NCBI GenBank assembly: GCA_031280075.1
Contig: JAITHG010000116.1
Location: 1 to 6,454, forward strand
From: Eubacteriales Family XIII. Incertae Sedis bacterium
Lineage (GTDB): Bacteria; Bacillota_A; Clostridia; Peptostreptococcales; Anaerovoracaceae
Direction: 5' to 3'
Length of the DNA: 6,454 nt
The translations under genes were made by a program, and so were the position numbers. Below the pieces are notes generated by a model. The model worked only from the letters and a program-made list of their open reading frames with translations, was not told the origin of the DNA and did no database searches. Shown here piece by piece: positions 1-5,516 of this stretch. Positions within the stretch are counted from its first letter, which is position 1. Every line of letters starts with the position of its first letter.

Positions 1-57
1 TTGTTCCGTCAAATCAGGATAGGCAAACCCGAAGTCCCGTATTTCGATCAGCGCCAT
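1..57 (-). CDS. ECF transporter ATP-binding protein, N-terminal fragment (cut by window edge)
   Basis: Only the first 19 codons are present, beginning with ATG at 57-55. They read MALIEIRDFGFAYPDLTEQ. This is the usual opening of a CbiO/EcfA-type ABC ATPase: a short beta strand followed by an aromatic and 'Y-P' pair, before the Walker A loop that would lie outside the window. The start is one base after the TAA of the ecfT gene (61-59), and a GAGGA ribosome binding site lies inside the end of ecfT, nine bases before the ATG. The two genes are therefore almost certainly co-transcribed and translationally coupled. From family knowledge, this subunit hydrolyses ATP to drive uptake of a vitamin or metal through EcfT and a substrate-binding S component. 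The substrate cannot be told from here, and it is unknown whether the full gene is a single or a fused double ATPase. Confidence 0.72.
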   Translation of the reverse strand, partial: MALIEIRDFGFAYPDLTEQ

Positions 58-58
58 A

Positions 59-958
59 TTACACCGTCCTCGCAAGGTAGAGCACGCCGTCTTTCAGCTC
101 AATGAGCAACGGCCAGAGAAGCTGTACGGCATACGCCGCCCAGACGACGGGCTGCGGTTCGCCCAAGATCAGAAAGGGAAAGAAGGTCGTAGTCGCCGCC
201 GCGCGCATGACCATGGCGATGTGGAAGGCGAAAAGCACCGCAACCACAGCGATGCTGATGCCATCCCTCAGTCGGAAGCGCGGTGCGCCAAACACCGTGC
301 GCCTGCGGGTGCCATATCCCTTCGCCCGCATCGCCTCTGCCGTTTCGATGCTGTCCTCCAGGCAGCGGCTCATCAGGATGCCGGTCAGACGAACCCCATT
401 CCGAAGCGCAGCCAGCCGGCGCCCAAGCCAGCCCACATCCTCCTGCTCGCGCCCGCGTGAAGACGTGCCGAGCGCCCGTTGCGCCTCCATGATACCCCGC
501 AGCTTCTGCCCCGTGACGGGAATGAACTTGATGATCATCGACACGACCATGGCTGAGGTAGGCGCGACATGCCCAAACAAAAACAGGAACTTGTCGTTCG
601 TGATGAGTTTCTGATAACACTGAAACCAGACAAAGACGCTGAGCAGCATGCCGCCCATAGAAAGCCCAAAGGCGAGCGCCTCCAGCGTGACAGGGCCAAA
701 CGGCAGCAGGAACAGCGGTGTCGCGCCCCGGTGGTTGGTCAGCGGTGTCGCAACGACGACTACGGTGAAGAGCAAGGCGAGTAACCGCAGCCCGCGCAGG
801 AATTTTTTCGCGCCGTTCATATAAAGCGAACACAGACAGGAGCAGAAGACGGCTATGGCGACATGGGTCGGCGAGAACGTCACCATCGCCGAAACAATGG
901 CGCAGGCGATGTACAGGAAGATGGCAGCAGGGTGATAGTGCACAAAAAAATTCTTCAA
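59..958 (-). CDS. ecfT: Energy-coupling factor transporter transmembrane protein EcfT (CbiQ family)
   Basis: This 299-residue polytopic membrane protein links the ECF ATPases to an S component. Hydrophobic segments lie roughly at residues 11-30, 32-48, 57-72, 95-115, 235-252 and 257-285. Between them is the cytoplasmic coupling region, with the two family signatures that contact the ATPases: AQRALG at 159-164 and AMRAKG at 209-214, the second followed by YG and basic residues. The length is slightly above the usual 250-270. The chosen start is TTG at 958-956, because AGGAG lies six bases upstream and no ATG fits better. The ATPase gene follows after one base. The gene is first in its operon and no S component precedes it, so the substrate (cobalt, nickel, a vitamin or other) is unknown. 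The divergent ArsR-family gene is a likely regulator. The family call is firm; the substrate is not known. Confidence 0.9.
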   Translation of the reverse strand: MKNFFVHYHPAAIFLYIACAIVSAMVTFSPTHVAIAVFCSCLCSLYMNGAKKFLRGLRLLALLFTVVVVATPLTNHRGATPLFLLPFGPVTLEALAFGLSMGGMLLSVFVWFQCYQKLITNDKFLFLFGHVAPTSAMVVSMIIKFIPVTGQKLRGIMEAQRALGTSSRGREQEDVGWLGRRLAALRNGVRLTGILMSRCLEDSIETAEAMRAKGYGTRRRTVFGAPRFRLRDGISIAVVAVLFAFHIAMVMRAAATTTFFPFLILGEPQPVVWAAYAVQLLWPLLIELKDGVLYLARTV

Positions 959-1101
959 TCGCAGCTCCTGTTCTGTACAGCCTTTGTACGGCCTTCCTTT
1001 CTATATTGCTCCGACAGCTAAACCTTGGACAGTCATGCATAGAGCAACCTGATGACCGCCCCTATCCAGAACTGGATTGTCAGGCAAGAGCCGGCATCAG
1101 C
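959..1101 (-). promoter_or_regulatory. Long 5' leader of ecfT with hairpins, unassigned
   Basis: If transcription starts near 1101, the ecfT message has an untranslated leader of about 143 nt. On the transcribed strand it can form a two-part hairpin: outer arms CCTGA (1084-1080) and TCAGG (1052-1048) enclose a perfect inverted repeat ATCCAG/CTGGAT (1077-1064). Nearer the gene is a CTGTACAG palindrome (980-973), followed by the ribosome binding site AGGAG (969-965). I compared it by eye with the cobalamin, TPP, FMN, preQ1, THF and molybdenum-cofactor riboswitch signatures and recognised none. It may be a regulatory leader or only a long spacer. Confidence 0.35.
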
Positions 1102-1107
1102 ACTTTT

Positions 1108-1136
1108 AGTATATCATTTTCTCCGGATGGTGTAAC
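1108..1136 (-). promoter_or_regulatory. Promoter of the ecfT operon
   Basis: The -10 box TATACT (1113-1108) matches the sigma-A/sigma-70 consensus at five of six bases and is preceded by TGA, an extended -10 element. A -35 box GTTACA (1136-1131, four of six) lies at the ideal spacing of 17 bases. The predicted transcription start is near 1101. Confidence 0.6.
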
Positions 1137-1139
1137 CTA

Positions 1140-1157
1140 CAATGGATCCGCCCATTG
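1140..1157. promoter_or_regulatory. Inverted repeat CAATGG-N6-CCATTG, candidate operator
   Basis: This perfect 6-bp dyad with a 6-bp spacer sits directly upstream of the ecfT -35 box and between the two divergent genes. Its size and symmetry would suit a dimeric winged-helix repressor such as the adjacent ArsR-family protein. No other copy was found to support it, so the assignment is inference. Confidence 0.35.
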
Positions 1158-1168
1158 GCTGCTCCGGT

Positions 1169-1191
1169 GGAATGAGGCGCTGTCACATTCC
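1169..1191. promoter_or_regulatory. Second inverted repeat GGAATG-N11-CATTCC in the divergent region
   Basis: Perfect 6-bp arms (1169-1174 and 1186-1191) flank an 11-bp centre. The repeat lies just before the tentative promoter of the ArsR-family gene. It could be an operator half-pair or chance symmetry. Its ATG/CAT-rich arms loosely resemble those of the dyad at 1140-1157. Confidence 0.25.
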
Positions 1192-1194
1192 ATA

Positions 1195-1223
1195 TTGTGC
1201 TTTTCCGCAGATCACGGTAAGAT
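1195..1223 (+). promoter_or_regulatory. Weak candidate promoter for the ArsR-family gene
   Basis: TTGTGC (1195-1200) and TAAGAT (1218-1223) are 17 bases apart and match the sigma-70 consensus at three and four of six bases. No better pair was seen on this strand before the gene, but the match is weak. The rest of 1224-1335 holds short GC-rich dyads, such as CCCCG/CGGGG around 1251-1268 and TGCGG/CCGCA at 1298-1312, with no recognised function. Confidence 0.25.
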
Positions 1224-1335
1224 GGTTGTTGCCGGTTGACGGCGATCGCTCCCCGGCACTGGTCGGGGAAGGCGGAATTCGAAGTGTATTGGAACCTTGC
1301 GGCAGACCCGCAGGCATGTAGGAAGAGGCGACAGG

Positions 1336-1650
1336 ATGAGATTGCGCAAAATCAGGTTTGGGGAGGATCAAATGGTCGAGCTTGCGAGAATGGCGGATGC
1401 GTTTGCCCACCCCGCCCGTGTCGAGATCTTCCGGCACATCCTGAGCAGCAACCGGCAGCGCCAGCTTGTCCGCAACAAGGATCTCGTCGAGGCTCTGCCC
1501 TATTCGCAGGCGACCGTCTCACAGCATGTGTCCAAACTCGTGACAGGCGGTTTTTTGACGGCGCGCCCGCAGGGGACCTCCGTCTGCTACTACGCAAACG
1601 TCGGCTGTGTCACAAAATTCATGGACGGCATTTCGCGGCTGGGCAAGTGA
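1336..1650 (+). CDS. ArsR-family winged-helix transcriptional regulator
   Basis: This 104-residue protein has the ArsR fold. It opens with helices carrying ADAFAHPARVEIFRHIL (residues 20-36), the family's 'aLa.p.Rl.Il' signature. A helix-turn-helix follows at about 48-74, with recognition helix QATVSQHVSKL, and then a beta-wing ending in TSVCYYAN (81-88). The CxC metal site of ArsR/SmtB sensors is absent. The only cysteines are C84 and C91, so the inducer is unclear. ATG at 1336 was chosen because AGGAAGAGG lies eight bases upstream and related regulators have a similar short N-terminal lead. ATG at 1372, with GGGGAGG five bases before it, is a real alternative; TTG at 1297 is less likely. 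The gene is divergent from ecfT and probably regulates it and itself. It ends four bases from the convergent acyltransferase gene. Confidence 0.85.
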   Translation: MRLRKIRFGEDQMVELARMADAFAHPARVEIFRHILSSNRQRQLVRNKDLVEALPYSQATVSQHVSKLVTGGFLTARPQGTSVCYYANVGCVTKFMDGISRLGK

Positions 1651-1654
1651 TGCC

Positions 1655-2947
1655 TTATTCTTGCAGGACACCACGTGCGCTGCGATAGAGGCATTCCTGC
1701 GCAAACTGGATCTTCGTCACGTTGAACCATTCCGCCTCCGGGACGGGGTAGAGAAACCAGGTGTTGTCCGGGGTCGACAGCGTGATGCACTGTCCCCTGC
1801 CGCGAAAATCGTACTCCGTGTGCACGGACTCCATGCTCGCGGGTGGGAAGTGTAGCAGCGAGCCGCCGTCCACGCCGCCGGCTCCAAGCTTGAGCCGAAA
1901 GCCTTCCGCGTCGTGCCACAGCGTCCCGATGCCGCAGTCGACGAAATTTTTCGCGTTGGGCAGAGCTTCGGCGAAGACCTCACAGCACAGGCGGTACGCA
2001 CCGGATGCCACTTCCGCCTCGACCTTCGCCCGCTGCGCCTCGTAGAGCGCCGGGATGTGGAAGGTCTGTCCGCAGCAGGCGGCGGGAGCCATCACCTCGA
2101 GCCTGCCGAGGGGTGTCAGCCACATCGACAGCCCGCAGGCTTCACAGCGCAACTGCGCGCCCTCGGCGCGCATCCTGAACTCTGCGCCGCATTCCGGGCA
2201 GAGATAGAGGACTGCCTCCAGCCCCTCCGCCCGCCAAGGCTCCGTGATCTCGATGCCGCGCTCCCACTGCATGGCGTATTCGTCATATGAAAGCTTTTCC
2301 TGCAAAACCCGCAGGACTTCTTCATCGTCCGCTGCCTGCAGCTCCTCGCGGGAGAAGACCTGCTCGATCTCCGCTTCGAGGCGGATGCCCCTGCGCGTCC
2401 GCAGGTTCCAGATCGGGGAACGCAGATAATTGCCGTGCATGTTCAGCGTCACGACCGGGACATCCAGCAGGCGGGCGAGCTTCACGAGGGGCAGGCTGAG
2501 CGGCGAATGGGTGCCCACGTTCGCATACCGCGCCTCCGGATAGACGACAAGGATGTCGCCTCGTGCCGTCACGCGCCGGATGTTGCGGATGAGGGCAAGG
2601 TCACTCACGAATTTCCTCGTCCCGAGACAGCCGATCTGCCGATAGATCCATTCCCCGTAATGCTCGAAGCCCTCCAGCTCGGAGATGTAGTTTGCCCGGA
2701 AGGGGAAGAGGGTGAGCGGGGTCACATAAAAATCCATGAAGGCATGGTGGGTCGCGACGACGAGGAAGGGCGGGCGCAGCCCGCGCATGCCCTTCTTCCG
2801 GATGCGGAGCCTGCCCCCTCGCGTCAGGACGAAGCAGACCAGCCAAATGAGGGGCATCAGGAAGAGGTTTTGCCGGGGCGGAAGCCTGTGCCTGTCAAAA
2901 GGAGCTAGGACTACTTTTCTGCGGCGGCGAACAGTCCGCTTGCTCAT
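1655..2947 (-). CDS. PlsC-like lysophospholipid acyltransferase with zinc ribbon
   Basis: This 430-residue protein probably transfers an acyl chain to a lysophospholipid or similar acceptor at the inner face of the membrane. A basic N-terminus and one membrane segment (about 27-43) come first. The acyltransferase domain follows, with the catalytic HX4D motif (H67 to D72) and the second conserved block VVYPEARY (134-141). A zinc ribbon has two CxxC pairs (C250/C253 and C268/C271). A C-terminal domain of about 150 residues matches, from memory, a conserved extension in clostridial 'lysophospholipid acyltransferase family' proteins. ATG at 2947-2945 was chosen because it overlaps the transporter stop as ATGA and has a GAAGGG site seven bases upstream. 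An upstream in-frame start at 3007 would add 20 residues encoded by repeat DNA and is unlikely. It is the last gene of the operon. The acceptor lipid cannot be told. Confidence 0.87.
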   Translation of the reverse strand: MSKRTVRRRRKVVLAPFDRHRLPPRQNLFLMPLIWLVCFVLTRGGRLRIRKKGMRGLRPPFLVVATHHAFMDFYVTPLTLFPFRANYISELEGFEHYGEWIYRQIGCLGTRKFVSDLALIRNIRRVTARGDILVVYPEARYANVGTHSPLSLPLVKLARLLDVPVVTLNMHGNYLRSPIWNLRTRRGIRLEAEIEQVFSREELQAADDEEVLRVLQEKLSYDEYAMQWERGIEITEPWRAEGLEAVLYLCPECGAEFRMRAEGAQLRCEACGLSMWLTPLGRLEVMAPAACCGQTFHIPALYEAQRAKVEAEVASGAYRLCCEVFAEALPNAKNFVDCGIGTLWHDAEGFRLKLGAGGVDGGSLLHFPPASMESVHTEYDFRGRGQCITLSTPDNTWFLYPVPEAEWFNVTKIQFAQECLYRSARGVLQE

Positions 2948-2969
2948 ATGCCTTCCCTTCCGCCTTGCG

Positions 2970-3065
2970 GGACACCCTTGGAAGTGTGCTGAAAACTGTC
3001 CCGACAAGTGTGCTGAAGACCGTCCTTAAGACCGTCCCGAAGACTGTCCCGAAGGTCATCTTGGA
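2970..3065. repeat. 12-bp minisatellite, about eight units
   Basis: Eight consecutive 12-bp units on the plus strand resemble each other; the clearest are GACCGTCCCGAA (3030-3041) and GACTGTCCCGAA (3042-3053). A 24-bp higher-order unit starting AAGTGTGCTGAA is repeated at 2982 and 3006. On the minus strand it encodes the C-terminal tail of the NCS1 transporter as four-residue units such as LRDS, LRDG and LKDG. Because the period is a multiple of three, changes in copy number would keep the frame. It ends about 20 bases upstream of the acyltransferase start. Confidence 0.85.
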
Positions 3066-3822
3066 AGAGGTAGCGCCGGATGACAGGGACGTGCGACAGC
3101 ACGCAGTAGAGCAACGCGGTCGCGACGAAGGAGGCTCCGGTGGGCGTGAGCGGGAACAGAGCCTGCATCCGCACGACGGCATGCACCGGGTCGTAGATGG
3201 CGAGCGAGACGGACACTCCGAAGAGGATACAAAAAATCCCTACCAGATTGAATCCGTTCGTATAATGGTATGCGCTGCGCCCAGGCAGCCCAAACGCGTC
3301 CCGCAGCGAGACGCGCTGCCTTCGGACGATGAAGAAGTCCGCGAAGAGCAGGGCGGCTAGGGGGGCGTAGACACAGGCTGTCACGGTCAGGAAGGCACCG
3401 AAGTGCTCCACAATCCTGCCCCAGAAGCACAGCGCGGCGACATAGGATGCGAGGATGAGGACGAGGGCGCGGTAATCCGCTTTGCGGAAGGATGTCTTGA
3501 GCGTGATGCCGTAGAGATACAGCCCGACCGCCTGCGTGCCGATGTTCGCGAATGCCACGAGCAACAGGGAGCACAGCCCTAGGGCAGGGATGGCGAGGGT
3601 GGCGAGCATGCGGGTCGGATCGTCGGTCGCCTCGCCTGTCGCATGCTGCATCGCGATGGACATGACCGCGCCTGCCACGACGAACAACGAACCGGAAACC
3701 CCTTGCCCAAGCACGCCTGCCCAGTATCCTGCTCGTTCTGTCCGGGCAAGGCGAGGCACCCCTGCCATGCCCCCGACGAGCGTGATGACGAAGGCGAAGT
3801 TCGCTTCGATCGACATGATGTA

Positions 3823-3825
3823 CTA
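3823..3825 (-). other. In-frame amber codon splitting the NCS1 transporter
   Basis: The codon TAG lies between a conserved loop (VWNYRPVHPEGGDRLI) and the next membrane segment (YIMSIEANFAF). The frame is the same on both sides and both sides look well conserved, so a single base change (for example from CAG, TGG or TAC) would explain it. Confidence 0.9.
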
Positions 3826-4466
3826 GATAAGCCGGTCGCCGCCTTCCGGATGCACCGGGCGGTAGTTCCACACGCTCCCCACGGGGACGGAGGTGCATCC
3901 GACGATGATGACCACGATGCCCGCCGCAAGCAGCATCGGCACGAGGATGCGCGTTGCCTTTGTGATGGCACCCACGCCGCGCAGCGCGATGAGCACTCCA
4001 AGCGCGATGCAGAGCAGGCAAAGAGGGATCCGCAGTTGCCGCCCTGTCTCAAGACCCAGCAGCCCCGCGAGATTTGTCATGGAAGAGGCGAAGAGGTCGG
4101 CGCATACCGCATACCACGGGAAGTTGATCACAATAATCAGCACTGTCATCAGGCGTACGCCGCGTCCGCCGAACACCGTCCGCAGCCATACCCAGATATC
4201 GATCCCAAAACGAACGGAGAGGATAACGGGCAGTTGATAGATGAGCAGCATCAGGAGTGCCCCGAAAAAAGCGCCGATGAGAAGCTGGCGGAATCCGACC
4301 AAGGTCGCGAGATAGACGCCTTGCGTATAGCTCCACGTGGCGATGCAGTACCCGGACAGGACGAGGAACGCCTCCCTAAAGCCGAGGGCGCGCTCCTTGA
4401 ACAAGACTGGAACAACACCAAAAATGGCTTCCTGCCCAAGATCCCCGTGCGCCCCGCGCGTGCCCC

Positions 4467-4631
4467 TCACCGCAGAAAGGCTCCTGCGATGAGCGCTGCC
4501 AGACAGAGGATGGACAAGGTAATGACCAGCGCGTAGTCCTTCTTGCCAAACCGCTTCGGGAACACGTAGTCCTCGCGCTCCATCCGCGCAATGCGCTGTT
4601 CGATTTCGCTGTCCAGTGATTCCAAGTGCAA
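4467..4631 (-). CDS. Small single-pass membrane protein, first gene of the NCS1 operon
   Basis: This 54-residue ORF has a charged, helix-prone N-terminal half (ESLDSEIEQRIARMERED), then VFPKRFGKKDYA, and one hydrophobic helix of about 20 residues (VITLSILCLAALIAGAFL, about 36-53) ending in Arg. The orientation is probably N-in because of the Lys/Arg cluster before the helix. The start is TTG at 4631-4629, supported by GGGAGAGGG (4647-4639) seven bases upstream; no ATG fits. Its TGA (4469-4467) overlaps the transporter GTG as GTGA, so translation is probably coupled. I do not recognise the family. By analogy with small partners of other symporters it may be an accessory subunit of the NCS1 protein; this is inference. 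The longer frame at 4713-3823 passes through this gene out of frame and gives nonsense sequence here. Confidence 0.65.
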   Translation of the reverse strand: MHLESLDSEIEQRIARMEREDYVFPKRFGKKDYALVITLSILCLAALIAGAFLR

Positions 4632-4684
4632 ATGCGAACCCTCTCCCAGCAGCGGCGCTGCCGAACTTTCCTGATTGATATACT

Positions 4685-4713
4685 ATTATATTCCTATTTC
4701 GCAAAATATGCAC
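4685..4713 (-). promoter_or_regulatory. Promoter of the small membrane protein-NCS1-acyltransferase operon
   Basis: A perfect TATAAT lies at 4690-4685, giving a predicted start near 4678 and a leader of about 47 nt before the TTG. The -35 region is weak (TGCATA at 16-bp spacing, three of six), so an activator could be involved. It sits just after the end of the Rhs relic, in AT-rich DNA unlike its surroundings. Confidence 0.55.
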
Positions 4714-4724
4714 GAGGTGTTGTG

Positions 4725-5344
4725 TTAAACGCCCTGCCTGCGCCAGCCCCAGAAGACATAGTCCTCCCCGCCATAGGAGAACTCAAACCGTTCTCTGTCC
4801 ATTAATGTCCCCAGTCAAAACGCCGTATCATACACCTCATTGTACCCAAGATGCCGCTGCATGCAGTCGAAGCTGGCGTGGTAGATTCCTGCCTAGTCCT
4901 TCTCCATCATCAGGATGTCCGCGCCGATGTCCGCAGTCGTCCAGATGGATGTCGAAGCTGTGCGTCCAGCCAAGCCCGACCGTCGAGAACGTCCTTTGGA
5001 CGGAATTGTAGCAACGGGCATACCGCAGCGGGAATGCCCCCGGGATCACAAGATCCTCCTTTTGGTAGACAAAATTGCCGGTGGACATGTTGATCGGGTC
5101 GCCGCTGTACGCATTGCTCTTTGCAAGCCCCTTGAGGGAGCTGCCATACTCCGCGATCAGCGCCGCCGCCTCCGCAGGCGAAAGACCATCCCGGACGAGC
5201 TTCTCCAGCAGAAGCTTCTCAAGCACTTTGTGGTCTGCGCTCCATTTGGAATGCCCCTTCCATTCCGTGATCTGCGGGAGGCTGCGGATCCGGCTTGGCG
5301 ACCTCGAAGTCATCCGCGACGACCTTGATGGCACTGCTTCCCAT
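4725..5344 (-). pseudogene. Rhs polymorphic-toxin relic: N-terminal and DUF6531-like parts joined to a truncated DUF4474-like end
   Basis: Three frames must be combined to read this gene. Frame one starts at ATG 5344 (AAGGGG five bases upstream) and gives MGSSAIKVVADDFEVAKPD. After a shift near 5271-5280, frame two continues with KGHSKWSADHKVLEKLL and then the DUF6531-type block GDPINMSTGNF, PGAFPLRYARCYNS and GLGWTHSFDIHL, which opens the Rhs/YD-repeat shell. After a second shift near 4925, frame three gives GADILMMEKD and a TAG (4895-4893). It then continues with IYHASFDCMQRHLGYNEVYD, a TGA (4817-4815), and DRERFEFSYGGEDYVFWGW before TAA at 4727-4725. That last part resembles the start of DUF4474. 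Full Rhs proteins usually exceed 1,000 residues, so the YD core is deleted. No functional product is expected. Confidence 0.82.
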
Positions 5345-5456
5345 ATCGACCCCTTTTCCCTACGCTTTCCCATCCCCGTCGGCGTGCACAGACCCAGCAG
5401 AAGCCCTCACCAAGCACCGCCAGCGATGAAAAGAAATGTCAGAACTCTTCACATAC

Positions 5457-5485
5457 AGGATACCATTATCAGGATTGCATTTCAA
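5457..5485 (-). promoter_or_regulatory. Candidate promoter of the Rhs relic
   Basis: TTGAAA (5485-5480, five of six) and TATCCT (5462-5457, four of six, preceded by TGG as an extended -10) are 17 bases apart. They lie in the 172-base gap between the upstream unknown gene and the Rhs start, which has an AT-rich patch at about 5460-5510. Confidence 0.45.
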
Positions 5486-5516
5486 TAATAATTTCAAAAA
5501 TTCTTCCACGAGAGCA

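Larger units (their letters stand above)
2944..4470 (-). pseudogene. NCS1-family nucleobase:cation symporter, interrupted by one in-frame TAG
   Basis: One reading frame of 508 codons encodes a transporter of the nucleobase:cation symporter-1 type (purine, cytosine, allantoin or hydantoin relatives). Codons 1-215 carry the N-terminal 'VVPVLFKERALGF' region and about five membrane segments. Codons 219-508 carry the rest, including SIEANFAF, a GG-AGVPRLARTERAGYW loop, APLAALLFADFFIVRR and YHYTNGFN, all typical of the C-terminal half. Codon 216 is TAG (3825-3823), between 'GGDRLI' and 'YIMSIEA', with no frame change. No ribosome binding site precedes the possible restart ATG at 3816. The start is GTG at 4470, overlapping the stop of the small upstream gene as GTGA, with AGGAG ten bases before it. 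The last 35 residues are low-complexity and repeat-encoded. It may be a recent nonsense mutation, a sequencing error or, less likely, a readthrough site. The substrate is unknown. Confidence 0.85.

Noticed and set aside
99..1040. 313-codon minus-strand frame overlapping ecfT
   Set aside because: It has the composition of a shadow (Cys, Arg and His rich), while the overlapped frame carries the EcfT coupling motifs.
1251..1268. CCCCG/CGGGG hairpin as an intrinsic terminator
   Set aside because: There is no U-rich tract after the stem on either strand and no gene ending nearby.
1230..1315. Plus-strand resemblance to the 3' half of a cobalamin riboswitch (CACTG, GGGGAAGG and an AGACC segment in the right order)
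   Set aside because: The AGACC segment fits the B12-box consensus poorly, the conserved 5' core is not found upstream, and it would control the regulator rather than the transporter. An Rfam cobalamin-model scan would settle it.
2965..3060. Plus-strand repeat peptide (VLKTVP-type units)
   Set aside because: It is a by-product of the 12-bp minisatellite read on the other strand, with no supporting start signal or family.
3056..4021. 321-codon minus-strand frame inside the NCS1 gene
   Set aside because: It is an Arg/His/Ala-rich shadow of the transporter in another frame with no recognisable domain; GC-rich DNA produces such frames.
3643..4536. Long plus-strand open frame opposite the NCS1 gene
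   Set aside because: It is antisense to clear transporter coding, is rich in His, Arg and Gln typical of a shadow frame, and has no ribosome binding site or family signature.
4470..4713. Extended N-terminus of the NCS1 gene starting at 4713
   Set aside because: Its residues are frame-shadow sequence of the 54-residue gene, and ATG 4713 lies upstream of the predicted transcription start. GTG 4470 in the GTGA overlap fits better.
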